Positions 8,712 through 17,601 of a stretch of 64,000 bases of DNA are shown here, piece by piece. Origin of the DNA: Lewinellaceae bacterium (GTDB taxonomy: Bacteria > Bacteroidota > Bacteroidia > Chitinophagales > Saprospiraceae); assembly GCA_020636215.1 (NCBI GenBank), contig JACJYG010000005.1, positions 558,001 to 622,000 on the forward strand, read 5' to 3'. Made by a program: the position numbers and the translations under genes. Under the pieces are notes generated by a model. It did not search any database. It had not been told where the DNA came from and was given only the letters and a program-made list of their open reading frames with translations. How positions within the stretch are numbered: the stretch's first letter is position 1; each line of letters opens with the position of its first letter.

Positions 8712-10130
8712 ATGGAGAATCATTGTGCTATTTGTGCTCTGGCAGGATCGCTTGTCAAAGCCCGCCTGCTGGTATTATTCCTGCCATTTATTTTTGCCAT
8801 CCACCTGTCCGGGCAGAATGCGCCGGCGCTGCCCCCGGACGGCGGCGGCGCGTATCAGGTGGACTCAGGCCCCTGCCTGTCGGCGGTGCAGAGAGCGGAA
8901 ATTGCCGCCGGGCTTGTCGCCAACACGGCAGCTCTGGCGCGGGAAGGCAAGCTGCCTCCCGTCTCCAGAAGCGTTGTCCAGTTTGACTGGCCGGTACAGA
9001 TGGCGCCCGGCCTGGGGTGGAATAACTTCTATACGGTAAATAATTTTGTCGACCATGAACTGGTAGCAGGGGTTCGGGAATACGAATGCGGCCAGCGAAC
9101 TTACGACGGGCATCTGGGCATCGATATTGATCTCTGGCCCTACCCCTGGTATCAGAAGGAAAACAATCTGGCCCGGGTGGTGGCTGCTGCACCAGGTGTG
9201 ATCATCGGAAAAGAGGATGGAAATCAGGATGAATCCTGTTCCTGGGGTAATGGTGGGGCCTGGAATGCGATTTACATCCGGCACGCCGATGGATCGGCAG
9301 CCTGGTACGGGCACCTCAAGCGCAATTCACTGACCGCCAAGCCGGTAGGGGCGAGCGTTGCCAAAGGCGAGTACCTGGGCATAGTGGCCAGCTCCGGATA
9401 TTCCACCTGGCCCCACCTGCATTTCGAAGTCTATCGGGCAGAGCCCTACGTGTATGACAACCTGATAGACCCGTACTGGGGAGAGTGCAACTTTACCAAT
9501 TTCGAATCCTGGTGGGCTGATCAGCAACCCTACCGGCAACCTACGGTCAATGCGGTGCTGACCCACAATGCGCCACCGGAAATAGGCTGCGTCCAGGATG
9601 AAAACCCTTATTTTTCTGATTATTTCACTCCTGGCGATATGGCCTACGCCGCGGTTTATTTTCGCGATCAACTGCAGGGAATGGTTTCCACCCTACGCAT
9701 TAGGACGCCCAACGGAGCCATTTGGAACGAGTGGACGCATATTTCTCCGGAAGACTACACCAGTTCCTGGTGGTATTGGGGTATTGGGCTCCCTACGAGT
9801 GGCCCATTCGGAACCTGGAGTTTTGAGGTAACCTTCAATAATGAAACGCATGCACACTTCTTCGAATATGAAAGCCTGGTGAGCACGGCTTCCGTAGAAG
9901 CCTCTCCGGTTGCCGTATTCCCCAACCCGGCCCGGGAGACGCTTTCCATACAGGGCCTTCAGGAGCGGCCTGTCATCGTTGAGATATATAGTGCTGCGGG
10001 CCAACTGTTGTTCAGGCAGGAAGCAGGGGAGGAGGGTATCCGCTTGTCGGGGCTGGCGCCCGGAATGTATCTGGTCAAAATAATGGACGGTGAAGCAGTT
10101 TACACAAGCCGGGTTGTAAAAGCGGACTGA
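8712..10130 (+). CDS. Secreted M23-family metallopeptidase with T9SS type A sorting domain
   Basis: A 472-residue protein with an N-terminal signal segment (about residues 15-35). The M23 zinc site is intact: HxxxD as H134-LGI-D138, then YGHL at about 199-202, and HxH as H235-L-H237 in WPHLHFEV. M23 enzymes cut peptide cross-links in peptidoglycan or glycine-rich proteins. The C-terminal ~80 residues (VFPNPARETLSIQG to SRVVKAD) are a T9SS type A sorting domain, so the enzyme is exported across the outer membrane and may act on neighbouring cells or prey rather than on the cell's own wall. It ends 5 nt before the stop of the convergent CHAT gene. Confidence 0.9.
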   Translation: MENHCAICALAGSLVKARLLVLFLPFIFAIHLSGQNAPALPPDGGGAYQVDSGPCLSAVQRAEIAAGLVANTAALAREGKLPPVSRSVVQFDWPVQMAPGLGWNNFYTVNNFVDHELVAGVREYECGQRTYDGHLGIDIDLWPYPWYQKENNLARVVAAAPGVIIGKEDGNQDESCSWGNGGAWNAIYIRHADGSAAWYGHLKRNSLTAKPVGASVAKGEYLGIVASSGYSTWPHLHFEVYRAEPYVYDNLIDPYWGECNFTNFESWWADQQPYRQPTVNAVLTHNAPPEIGCVQDENPYFSDYFTPGDMAYAAVYFRDQLQGMVSTLRIRTPNGAIWNEWTHISPEDYTSSWWYWGIGLPTSGPFGTWSFEVTFNNETHAHFFEYESLVSTASVEASPVAVFPNPARETLSIQGLQERPVIVEIYSAAGQLLFRQEAGEEGIRLSGLAPGMYLVKIMDGEAVYTSRVVKAD

Positions 10131-10134
10131 CGGA

Positions 10135-13100
10135 TCAGTCCGAAGCCAGGTTTTCCATATCTCCGATCCCGATAAATCCTGCCCAGAAGAAGGGGTGCGC
10201 GCCCTGGCCGCGCCCCTTCTCCTTTTCCAGATAGCTCAGCTTGGCCTGGCGCAGGGCCTCATCTTTGCGCTTGCCGGCTTTGAGTTGTGTATAGAAGGCT
10301 ATTGTCAGCTCTCTGGCTTTTTCATCATTTACTTTCCAGAGGGTGGTGACGATGCTCTTGGCGCCGGCGTAGGCAAAAGCGCGCGCCAGGCTGACAATGC
10401 CTTCTCCACGTTGCAATTTCCCAATGCCCGTCTCACAGGCGGAGAGGAATACCAGGTCCGCATTCAGCGAGAGGTTGTAGAGGCCGCGGGCGTAGAGTTT
10501 GTCATAAGCGCCTTTTTCGCCGGGCGCGCCAAAGGCCAGATAGGCATAGTCGCCCCGGCGGTCATCGGCCTGACCATGGGTTGACAGGTGGAGAATGCGG
10601 TATTGGGGGGCCCGTTGCTGGAACAAGGCCACGGAAGCCTCAGCCCCGTAGATGGGTGCGCCATCCCAGATCTTGGCTACTGCAGCCACTTCTCCTCCAC
10701 TGGCGGGCAGGGCGGCCAGCGAATCGCGCAGAGCGAAGCTGGTTTGAAAATCAGTGGTGTCCATATGGATCGTCAAAGCCTGGACGTCGCCCTGGAAGAA
10801 AGGGGCCATGGCTAGTAAACGCCCCTGCGGCGCCTGCCGGTGCTGCTTTTGCTGCATCTCCCGCAACAGAGTGGCGGAGTAGCAGTAGCTGATCTGGTGT
10901 TGATGGATCAGATAAGGGTAGGTCCAGAATACGCCCTCCCGGGGTGGTGCATCTGTGAGCAGGGCCTCGAACGGCAGATAGCCGAGCACCCCATCCGGAA
11001 TAACGATCACCTGTTCGGTGAGTTTGTCTTTTACCGGAGCCCAGAGCTTGTCGTATAACTGCCGGGCGGCAGTGGTATAGTTCCGGATGGTTTCCGCTTC
11101 TTTTTTGGCGCTCTGCTGGCTTCGGGGCAGGGTGTAATAGCCATAAAGGCCGTCCTTTGTCATTTGCTGTACCCATTCTTCCAGAGGGAAATCCCTTTTC
11201 ACTTCCACCACTTCATAGTGTTCCGGCTGGAGAAGAAAGATGTAGATGGCGCTGTCCCCCACGAGGTATTCCAGCATCGACTGCCCTGGTTGCAATAGTT
11301 CCCGCCGGGCTTCTTCCACGGAGATGGTGGCCAGGTTGTATTTGGCGTTGAAGTACTGCGGATAGTCCTGCTCGAAACGGTTCTTCAGCTCCTCATAACT
11401 GCGGTTGAGCCCGAAAAGCCTGCCGGTAATGTCCAGCACAGTCGAATCGGTTTCGCTCTCCCCTCGGGCAAGTTTTTCCTGGCGCTGGGTATCGTAGTAG
11501 GCGATATCGACCCGCAGGTTGTACTCCTGATGCAGTAAACTGTCGGGGATACCGGCGATTTGAAGGGCCTCCGTTTCCTGCAGGGCTTCGAAGAGCAGCA
11601 TCGCCTTGGAGCGTTCGGCGAAGGAAAAGGCCTCGGTAAGGTAATGGAGGCTGTCGGTGCTTTGATGAAGGAGAAGGTTGGTGGCGGTGGCGTTGGTGTA
11701 AATATAGTGCGCTTTTTCAGCCAGCGTTGACTTGGAAGCGGGGCTTAGTTTTGGAAACTGGAAGCCGAGAGCTTCGATGGCCTGTTGGGAAAATAGCTGC
11801 GAACTATCCAGGAAATTTCTGTTTAGAGAATTTTTGAAAAGATTCCTGTAAAAGGAAGCAAATTCAGGAAGTACTTTCAAAAGCGAATTCACGGCATTAA
11901 CACGCTCAAAGTTGGCTGGATAGTTATAATTCAATACTTCCAGAGCACGGTTAAAGTTCCTTTTGGCTTTCAGGGGTTGATGAAGTTTCTCCTGGCATTG
12001 GGCAATATTGAGATAAGTGTGGGAAACTTCGGGATGTTTATCTCCCAGAACTTTGAGTTTGATTTCGAGGGACTTTTGAAGGTATTCCATCGCATTGTTA
12101 TAATCCTTGGTTAGGAAATAGGAGACTCCTATATTATTGTAAAGGGTTGCTGTAGCGTAGCCCTCCTCTTTAAATACTTCATTAAAAACATCTAGCGCCT
12201 TTTGATTAAAAATGAACGCCTTATTATAATCCCCTGAGTCATTATAGGCGCTGGCCATATTCTGGTATGCCGTTCCCATGCCTATAGTTGCTTTTTCGGA
12301 CAGTTGTTTTTCAAGGTCAACAGCGGCCTGATGATATTGAATGGCCTTTTCATATTCCTGTATTTCCTTGTAACTGATTCCAAGATTGTTGTAAATAGAG
12401 GATATGTAAAAGTGTTTATCACCCAGCAATTCGATGAGAAGTTTGAGCGCATTCTCATAATATTCAATTGCTTTACCATGTTCGCCCAGATCTGCGTAGG
12501 AAATGCCTATGTTGTTGCTGAGCGCAAGAATGGCGAATTTGTTGTCTTTACCGGATTGCAGAACCAGGCCAAGGGCCGTTTCAAAGTAGGCAAGCGCCTT
12601 TTTGAGGTCTCCCTTTGTATTGCTGGCTCTTGCCAGGAAATCGTATGTTTTCAGGGTTTCAAAAAATAAAGTTTCAGGATGTTCCTTACAAATCTTTAAA
12701 GCCGATTCCAAATATTGGAATGCCAAGCCGTGTTGTCCAACATTGCTGTAGCAGTTGCCGATGTTGTTGTATATTTTAGCTACATCCTCAACTTTCTTTT
12801 GATCCTGTAAATTCAGAATGGCGACAGCTTTTTCAAGGAGCTGGATAGCAGTAGTGTAATCCCCCCGTTTTTCGTTGTTCAGTCCAAGGTTATTATACAC
12901 CCACATGGTCTCATAACTCTCCTCTCCCCGGACCTCTTTTAAAATTTCCAGTGATTTGGTAAAGGCCTCATGGGCCTCCTCAAAACGGTTTTGAGCATCA
13001 TACAGATTGCCTGTTTGATTCCATACCCTGCCAAGGCCATAAGATTTTTCTCCAAAAACCTGAGCATAAATGTTTTTTGCCGAGTCGAGTTTTTCGAACG

Positions 13101-13287
13101 CCTCATCATACTTTCGTTGATTTCCCAATGGGATGCTTTCTTCGTACAAGGCCCTGGCCCTGGCCGTATCCGCCAGGGTATACACAGGAGCACCATCTCC
13201 ATCCTGAGCGGCGAGAGGCATGGGTGCGATAAAGAAAAACAAGGCAAAACAGAGGAACGCTATCGAGCGGGAAAGTGGGTAGTGCAT
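10135..13287 (-). CDS. Exported tetratricopeptide-repeat protein with C-terminal CHAT protease domain
   Basis: A 1050-residue protein. A signal peptide ends near PLAAQD. Residues ~40-450 hold about ten TPR units of the kinesin-light-chain type (NNIGISY.., YNNLGL..), and a helical linker follows. The C-terminal ~300 residues are a CHAT (caspase HetF associated with TPRs) domain with the His-Cys pair His904 in LHLSTHG and Cys951 in FLSACETG, ending in HPFFWAGFIGIG. CHAT proteins are caspase-like cysteine proteases or signalling platforms; the TPR part would recruit the target or trigger. The 5' half is richer in A+T than the 3' half. Substrate unknown. Confidence 0.9.
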   Translation of the reverse strand: MHYPLSRSIAFLCFALFFFIAPMPLAAQDGDGAPVYTLADTARARALYEESIPLGNQRKYDEAFEKLDSAKNIYAQVFGEKSYGLGRVWNQTGNLYDAQNRFEEAHEAFTKSLEILKEVRGEESYETMWVYNNLGLNNEKRGDYTTAIQLLEKAVAILNLQDQKKVEDVAKIYNNIGNCYSNVGQHGLAFQYLESALKICKEHPETLFFETLKTYDFLARASNTKGDLKKALAYFETALGLVLQSGKDNKFAILALSNNIGISYADLGEHGKAIEYYENALKLLIELLGDKHFYISSIYNNLGISYKEIQEYEKAIQYHQAAVDLEKQLSEKATIGMGTAYQNMASAYNDSGDYNKAFIFNQKALDVFNEVFKEEGYATATLYNNIGVSYFLTKDYNNAMEYLQKSLEIKLKVLGDKHPEVSHTYLNIAQCQEKLHQPLKAKRNFNRALEVLNYNYPANFERVNAVNSLLKVLPEFASFYRNLFKNSLNRNFLDSSQLFSQQAIEALGFQFPKLSPASKSTLAEKAHYIYTNATATNLLLHQSTDSLHYLTEAFSFAERSKAMLLFEALQETEALQIAGIPDSLLHQEYNLRVDIAYYDTQRQEKLARGESETDSTVLDITGRLFGLNRSYEELKNRFEQDYPQYFNAKYNLATISVEEARRELLQPGQSMLEYLVGDSAIYIFLLQPEHYEVVEVKRDFPLEEWVQQMTKDGLYGYYTLPRSQQSAKKEAETIRNYTTAARQLYDKLWAPVKDKLTEQVIVIPDGVLGYLPFEALLTDAPPREGVFWTYPYLIHQHQISYCYSATLLREMQQKQHRQAPQGRLLAMAPFFQGDVQALTIHMDTTDFQTSFALRDSLAALPASGGEVAAVAKIWDGAPIYGAEASVALFQQRAPQYRILHLSTHGQADDRRGDYAYLAFGAPGEKGAYDKLYARGLYNLSLNADLVFLSACETGIGKLQRGEGIVSLARAFAYAGAKSIVTTLWKVNDEKARELTIAFYTQLKAGKRKDEALRQAKLSYLEKEKGRGQGAHPFFWAGFIGIGDMENLASD

Positions 13288-13441
13288 TGGGTGTTGGGTT
13301 TAATTTTTTTCGAACTCAAAATAAAAACCATAGCCCGGTAGACAAAATTTCCGGGCCGCGTAAATTTTTTTCTGCTTCGCTGGGTACCTCCCTCCGCCTG
13401 AAAGGAACAAACAGCCGAAATCAGATTCATCATCACCTAAA

Positions 13442-14221
13442 ATGAATAAAAAGATGGAAACACTGAATTGGCTGATCGACGCAATCCTGAATCAAATTTC
13501 GGAAGCCTTCTGGGCAGTGGCTGGCCAAAGCTTTCTGTTCGCTGCCGGGGGACTGGCATTGGGTATCCTGCTGGTGGTTATCGCCGGGCGGAATCGGGTT
13601 TTTAAGCGGGAGTTCAGACTCTGGTCCTTTATCGCCGGCCTGAATTATGTTTACATCCCTTTGTTGTTGATGGTGTTGGGGGGGGGCCTGGGCGGCTTCC
13701 GGGGCGCACACCTTGCCGCCAGCCGTTTCATCGACCAGGCTTCCGAACCCTTCGTGGAATACGGATATCGTTATGCCAATCACTTTAAAAATTACCTACC
13801 GGAAATTCCCTGGGATCAGCAGCAGGACAGGACTATCGATGAGGCTATTGCCTATCAGCTGGCCCAAGAGGGAGGCATCCAGGAGGGTTCCATCGCTCAC
13901 TCTATGGCCAGCATGTTCAACCTGGCCATCGTCAACTACACGCTCGATGAAATGGGCGTACCCGAAATGGCGCGCGACCCTTTATCCTTGGCCCGTGCGC
14001 TTCAATCCACCCCGGTGACGGAAAGCACTTTCCTTGCCCTTCCGAATTCCCTGCATCAGGTGTGCGATCAGTTTTTCTATGCTAAATACCTTTTCCTTTT
14101 GGGATTGTTCCTGCCCTTCCTGCTCTTCCCGATGGCCGAGTTTGGCCTGCATCTGATGGCCCGCTGGCTTCGGCGAATGTCGAAAGGCGCCGACGGGCAG
14201 GCAGATTGGTCTCTGGTATAA
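13442..14221 (+). CDS. Membrane protein of unknown function
   Basis: A 259-residue protein, not recognised. Hydrophobic segments lie at about 28-50, 62-84 (ending in a Gly-rich LGGGLGGF) and 210-238. The soluble stretch between the second and third has a helical, acidic character (DQQQDRTIDEAIAYQLAQEGG). It is divergent from the CHAT gene with 154 bp between the starts. A stem-loop follows the stop. Confidence 0.65.
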   Translation: MNKKMETLNWLIDAILNQISEAFWAVAGQSFLFAAGGLALGILLVVIAGRNRVFKREFRLWSFIAGLNYVYIPLLLMVLGGGLGGFRGAHLAASRFIDQASEPFVEYGYRYANHFKNYLPEIPWDQQQDRTIDEAIAYQLAQEGGIQEGSIAHSMASMFNLAIVNYTLDEMGVPEMARDPLSLARALQSTPVTESTFLALPNSLHQVCDQFFYAKYLFLLGLFLPFLLFPMAEFGLHLMARWLRRMSKGADGQADWSLV

Positions 14222-14277
14222 CCCCTCTACAGTTCCGGCAGTTCAAGAATTGCATAACGTTCGCCCCCCTGGCGCTA

Positions 14278-14328
14278 AGCCGGGGCCAAGCCAGTGGTTG
14301 CGCTCTTCAGTGCAACTCTGGCCGGGCT
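14278..14328 (+). terminator. Stem-loop after the membrane-protein gene
   Basis: AGCC-GGGGCCA (14278-14288) pairs with TGGCC-GGGCT (14319-14328), and TTGC/GCAA pairs inside the loop. It is followed by TTATCTG, a weak U-tract, so it is a likely but not perfect terminator. Confidence 0.4.
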
Positions 14329-14365
14329 TTATCTGAAACATTGTATAACCTTTAAATAGAAAAAA

Positions 14366-14866
14366 ATGAAAAAGCTGATTTTTTTCTTTGCCGTTTTCAC
14401 TTTATCAATGGTTTTCACGCCAACTGTTCATGCACAGGAGTACCGCTCCGCAGTTGGGGCCCGACTGGGTTACCCTTTGTCTATTTCTTACAAGCATTTC
14501 ATCAACGACTCCCACGCCTTTGAGGCCTATGCCGGCGCCCGTTGGTTTTCCGGTTACAGCTGGATGAACGTCAGCGCCGCCTACCTGGTACACAAGCCGC
14601 TGGAACTGGAAGGGTTTGAAGGCTTGCAATGGTACTTCGGCGGCGGCGCCTCGGTATATTTCTGGAACTTCGGGGCCTTTCTGGGCGAGAACTACTCCAC
14701 CACTACAGTAGGGGTCCAGGGTTACATTGGCCTCGACATTGCCCTGCCCAACGTACCCCTTAACGTCACCGCCGACTGGGCGCCCACACTCTTTGTCAAT
14801 GGTTATGGCTCTGGTTTTGGCGGCGGCTATGGCTCGGTAGGGGTGCGCTATATTCTGGCCAGATAA
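14366..14866 (+). CDS. Small outer-membrane beta-barrel protein
   Basis: A 166-residue protein with a signal peptide (MKKLIFFFAVFTLS to VHAQ). The rest alternates aromatic and polar residues in short strands, with Gly/Tyr-rich turns (GYGSGFGGGYGSVGVRY), as in 8-stranded opacity or OmpX-like barrels. No family could be fixed. It lies 71 bp upstream of a secreted repeat protein, possibly in the same transcript. Confidence 0.65.
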   Translation: MKKLIFFFAVFTLSMVFTPTVHAQEYRSAVGARLGYPLSISYKHFINDSHAFEAYAGARWFSGYSWMNVSAAYLVHKPLELEGFEGLQWYFGGGASVYFWNFGAFLGENYSTTTVGVQGYIGLDIALPNVPLNVTADWAPTLFVNGYGSGFGGGYGSVGVRYILAR

Positions 14867-14937
14867 AGGCTTGTTCCTTTCCATTTCTTATTTACATCAC
14901 ATCATCCACGGCTTTCGTCGTGGCCAAACACAAGACC

Positions 14938-17430
14938 ATGAAATCTTACCTCTGTCTTTTCCTCCTCTCCTTGCTGCTTGCCACAATGGGCCAGGCTCAG
15001 GGAACGACTATTTACGCTGACGATTTTGAAGCGGCGCAACTCAATTCGGCCCACTGGACGGCCCGGCCCAGCTTAAGCGGTAGCGCGGGGCTGGTAGAAC
15101 TGGCAGACGGCATCGGCTTATTGGGCAGCCGGGGCATTCAGATGGGCAAATCCGTCGACGGCAGCTTCACCACCAATGCGCTGGACCTGAAACTCAATCT
15201 GGCCGGCCAGGAGCACGTTAAGCTTTCCTTCTGGATTTATGACAACCAGGATGAAACGCACCTGGAAGATGGACTTTACTTCAGCAACGACAACGGCGCC
15301 TCGTTTAAAAAGGTACTGGATTTTCGGCCGGCCGACTGGTGCGATTACCGCTATGGGCAGTTCCCGCCTATCGATGTCAGCCAATTGGCTGCCGGCAGCG
15401 GACTCGCCCTCACCAGCCAGTTCGTTATCAGATTTCAACAGCATGATGACGGCGATTTCTACGGTAGCCCCGATGGCATATTTCTGGATGATGTCCGGGT
15501 ATATGCTCAGCCACCCGTATACGCATCCCTGCCCTTTTGTGATGATTTTGAAACCGGGCAACTGGGCGATACCTGGGCATGGCGGTTTCCCGGACAGACA
15601 AATACGCTGGCGAGTGTGCCGGCCCGGCCTTCCGATATCGTAGGCGTCTACAACGGTAGCGGATACAATTCCGAGTACGGCGTGGCCATGGGTAAAGACT
15701 GCGATGACGGATTTGCAACGACTGCCCTCGACCTGCACCTCAACCTGGCCGGCCTGTCACAGGTAGAAATGACCTTCTGGATCTATGACAACCAGGATGA
15801 AACTCAGGTTGATGATGGTTTGTACTTCAGCAACGATGGCGGCCAGGAGTTCGTAAAAGTGCTGGATTTTCGTCCGGCTGATTGGTGTGATTACCGCTAT
15901 GGCCAGTTACCTCCGATCGATATTGCCCAACTGGCTGCAGATGCCGGGCTGTTGCTGACCAGCCAATTCGTTATCCGTTTTCAGCAACACGATGACAGCG
16001 ATTTCTACGGCAGCCCCGATGGGTTTCAGTTGGATGATGTGTGCGTCTATGTACCCGATCGGGCCTATGCCGTTGTTACACCCACAACCCCTTTTTGCGA
16101 CGACTTCGAAACCGGGCAATTGGGGAGCGCCTGGGCCTGGCGGTTCGCTGATTTGACCAATACCCTGGCGGCCGTTCCGACCCGCCCTTCCAATCTTGTT
16201 GGGGTGTATAGTGGCTACGGCCATAATGGCTCCCAATATGCCGTAGCGATGGGCAAGGATTGTGACGATGGTTTTGCGACCAACGCCCTGGACCTGCACC
16301 TCAACCTGGCCGGCCTGTCACAGGTAGAAATGACCTTCTGGATCTATGACAACCAGGATGAAACCCAGGCTGATGATGGCCTCTATTTTAGCGACAACGG
16401 CGGCGCGTCCTTCAAAAAGGTATTTGACTTCCGGCCGGCCGATTGGTGCGACTATCAATACGGGCAGTTTCCTCCTTTGGATATTGATCAACTGGCTGAA
16501 CAACATGGCCTGGAGTTGACCAGTACGTTCATCATTCGTTTTCAGCAGCACGATGACAGCGATTTTTACGGTAGCCCCGACGGGTTTTACCTTGACGATG
16601 TTTGTGTCTACGTGCCGGAACTGGTGTATGCGCCCCTGCCATTTTTTGACGATTTCGAAACCGGGCAGTTGGGTAAGGCCTGGGCCTGGCGGTTCGCGGA
16701 TCAAACGGCGCTGCCGGCTGAAAACGTGACCAGGCCCTCTAATATCGTAGGAGTGTATAATGGCATCGGCAATAATTCCGAGTTTGCCGTTGCGATGGGT
16801 AAGGATTGCGATGACGGCTTTGCCACTAATGCCCTGGACCTGCACCTCAACCTGTTTGGGGCATCCGATGTGGCCTTGACATTTGATTTAAACAACTGGA
16901 GTGAGGAGACCCAGATTCAAGATGGCATTTATTTCTCGGACAATGGCGGGATCAACTTCATCAAAGTGTATGATTTCGATTTCAGTGCTATTCCGTCCTA
17001 TCAGTACATCGCTTCTCCGGTGTTGGATGTTGATGCTCTGGTGTCGGCTCATGGACTGGAATTGACCGGCCAGTTTGTCATCCGCTTTCAGCAACATGAT
17101 GACGGTGATTTTTACGGTAGCCCCGACGGGTATTACCTGGACAATATCAACGTATCAGGGATGACTACTGCAACGCCGGATGTTTCTGACCCCAACCCAA
17201 TAATGGCCTTTCCCAATCCAGCCGCCGATCGGCTTTTCATCCGTGGTTTACCGGTAGATGGACACCCCATAGGGTATCGCATCCTGGATGCTCATGGAAG
17301 GATGCTGGGGCATGGCGAGTTAACTGCCTCTGAAGCTGATCTGGATATATCCGGATTACCTGCAGGGCTGCTGGTACTCGAATTCCGCCAGGGAGAAATG
17401 TTATTTCACCAGAAAGTACTGAAGCAATAA
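14938..17430 (+). CDS. Secreted protein with four tandem ~180-residue domains and T9SS type A sorting domain
   Basis: About 830 residues. I prefer the ATG at 14938 (MKSYLCLFLLSLLLATMGQA) over the in-frame GTG 18 bp upstream because a clean signal peptide follows. Four related units each run from a DDFE(T/A)GQLG start through NALDLHLNL, FWIYDNQDET, GLYFS.GG and FVIRFQQHDD to DFYGSPDG. They are all-beta and resemble MAM/LamG-like lectin domains with an acidic, possibly calcium-binding loop. Unit 4 has lost the FRPADWCDY block. The end (AFPNPAADRLF to QKVLKQ) is a T9SS type A domain. Function is probably surface binding; the ligand is unknown. Confidence 0.8.
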   Translation: MKSYLCLFLLSLLLATMGQAQGTTIYADDFEAAQLNSAHWTARPSLSGSAGLVELADGIGLLGSRGIQMGKSVDGSFTTNALDLKLNLAGQEHVKLSFWIYDNQDETHLEDGLYFSNDNGASFKKVLDFRPADWCDYRYGQFPPIDVSQLAAGSGLALTSQFVIRFQQHDDGDFYGSPDGIFLDDVRVYAQPPVYASLPFCDDFETGQLGDTWAWRFPGQTNTLASVPARPSDIVGVYNGSGYNSEYGVAMGKDCDDGFATTALDLHLNLAGLSQVEMTFWIYDNQDETQVDDGLYFSNDGGQEFVKVLDFRPADWCDYRYGQLPPIDIAQLAADAGLLLTSQFVIRFQQHDDSDFYGSPDGFQLDDVCVYVPDRAYAVVTPTTPFCDDFETGQLGSAWAWRFADLTNTLAAVPTRPSNLVGVYSGYGHNGSQYAVAMGKDCDDGFATNALDLHLNLAGLSQVEMTFWIYDNQDETQADDGLYFSDNGGASFKKVFDFRPADWCDYQYGQFPPLDIDQLAEQHGLELTSTFIIRFQQHDDSDFYGSPDGFYLDDVCVYVPELVYAPLPFFDDFETGQLGKAWAWRFADQTALPAENVTRPSNIVGVYNGIGNNSEFAVAMGKDCDDGFATNALDLHLNLFGASDVALTFDLNNWSEETQIQDGIYFSDNGGINFIKVYDFDFSAIPSYQYIASPVLDVDALVSAHGLELTGQFVIRFQQHDDGDFYGSPDGYYLDNINVSGMTTATPDVSDPNPIMAFPNPAADRLFIRGLPVDGHPIGYRILDAHGRMLGHGELTASEADLDISGLPAGLLVLEFRQGEMLFHQKVLKQ
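15019..17157 (+). repeat. Four in-frame tandem coding repeats (~550 bp each)
   Basis: Units begin near 15019, 15538, 16096 and 16645. Units 2 and 3 share long near-identical DNA, for example from about 15727 and from about 16289 (GACCTGCACCTCAACCTGGC onward through FWIYDNQDET). This suggests recent duplication or gene conversion; units 1 and 4 are more diverged. Confidence 0.8.
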
Positions 17431-17453
17431 CATTCACCGCTTCAGGGATGGGC

Positions 17454-17485
17454 AAAAAAAACTGGCCGCAGGAATCTGCGGCCAG
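17454..17485 (-). terminator. Rho-independent terminator of the leftward pha operon
   Basis: A perfect 10-bp stem, CTGGCCGCAG (17462-17471) with CTGCGGCCAG (17476-17485), has a 4-nt loop. On the minus strand it is followed by eight T (17454-17461). It lies about 116 bp after the phaC stop. The minus-strand sequence just before it (GGTTTTAATTTGGTTAG) resembles the box found before other leftward terminators in this window. Confidence 0.85.
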
Positions 17486-17601
17486 CTCAGCCCTAACCAA
17501 ATTAAAACCAGGTATTTACCAGACGAACAAAGTTTCGGTAAAATAGCTGGGGTTTGGAATTCTATCTTCAAACCCCAGCTTATCATCACTAATACAAAAT
17601 A

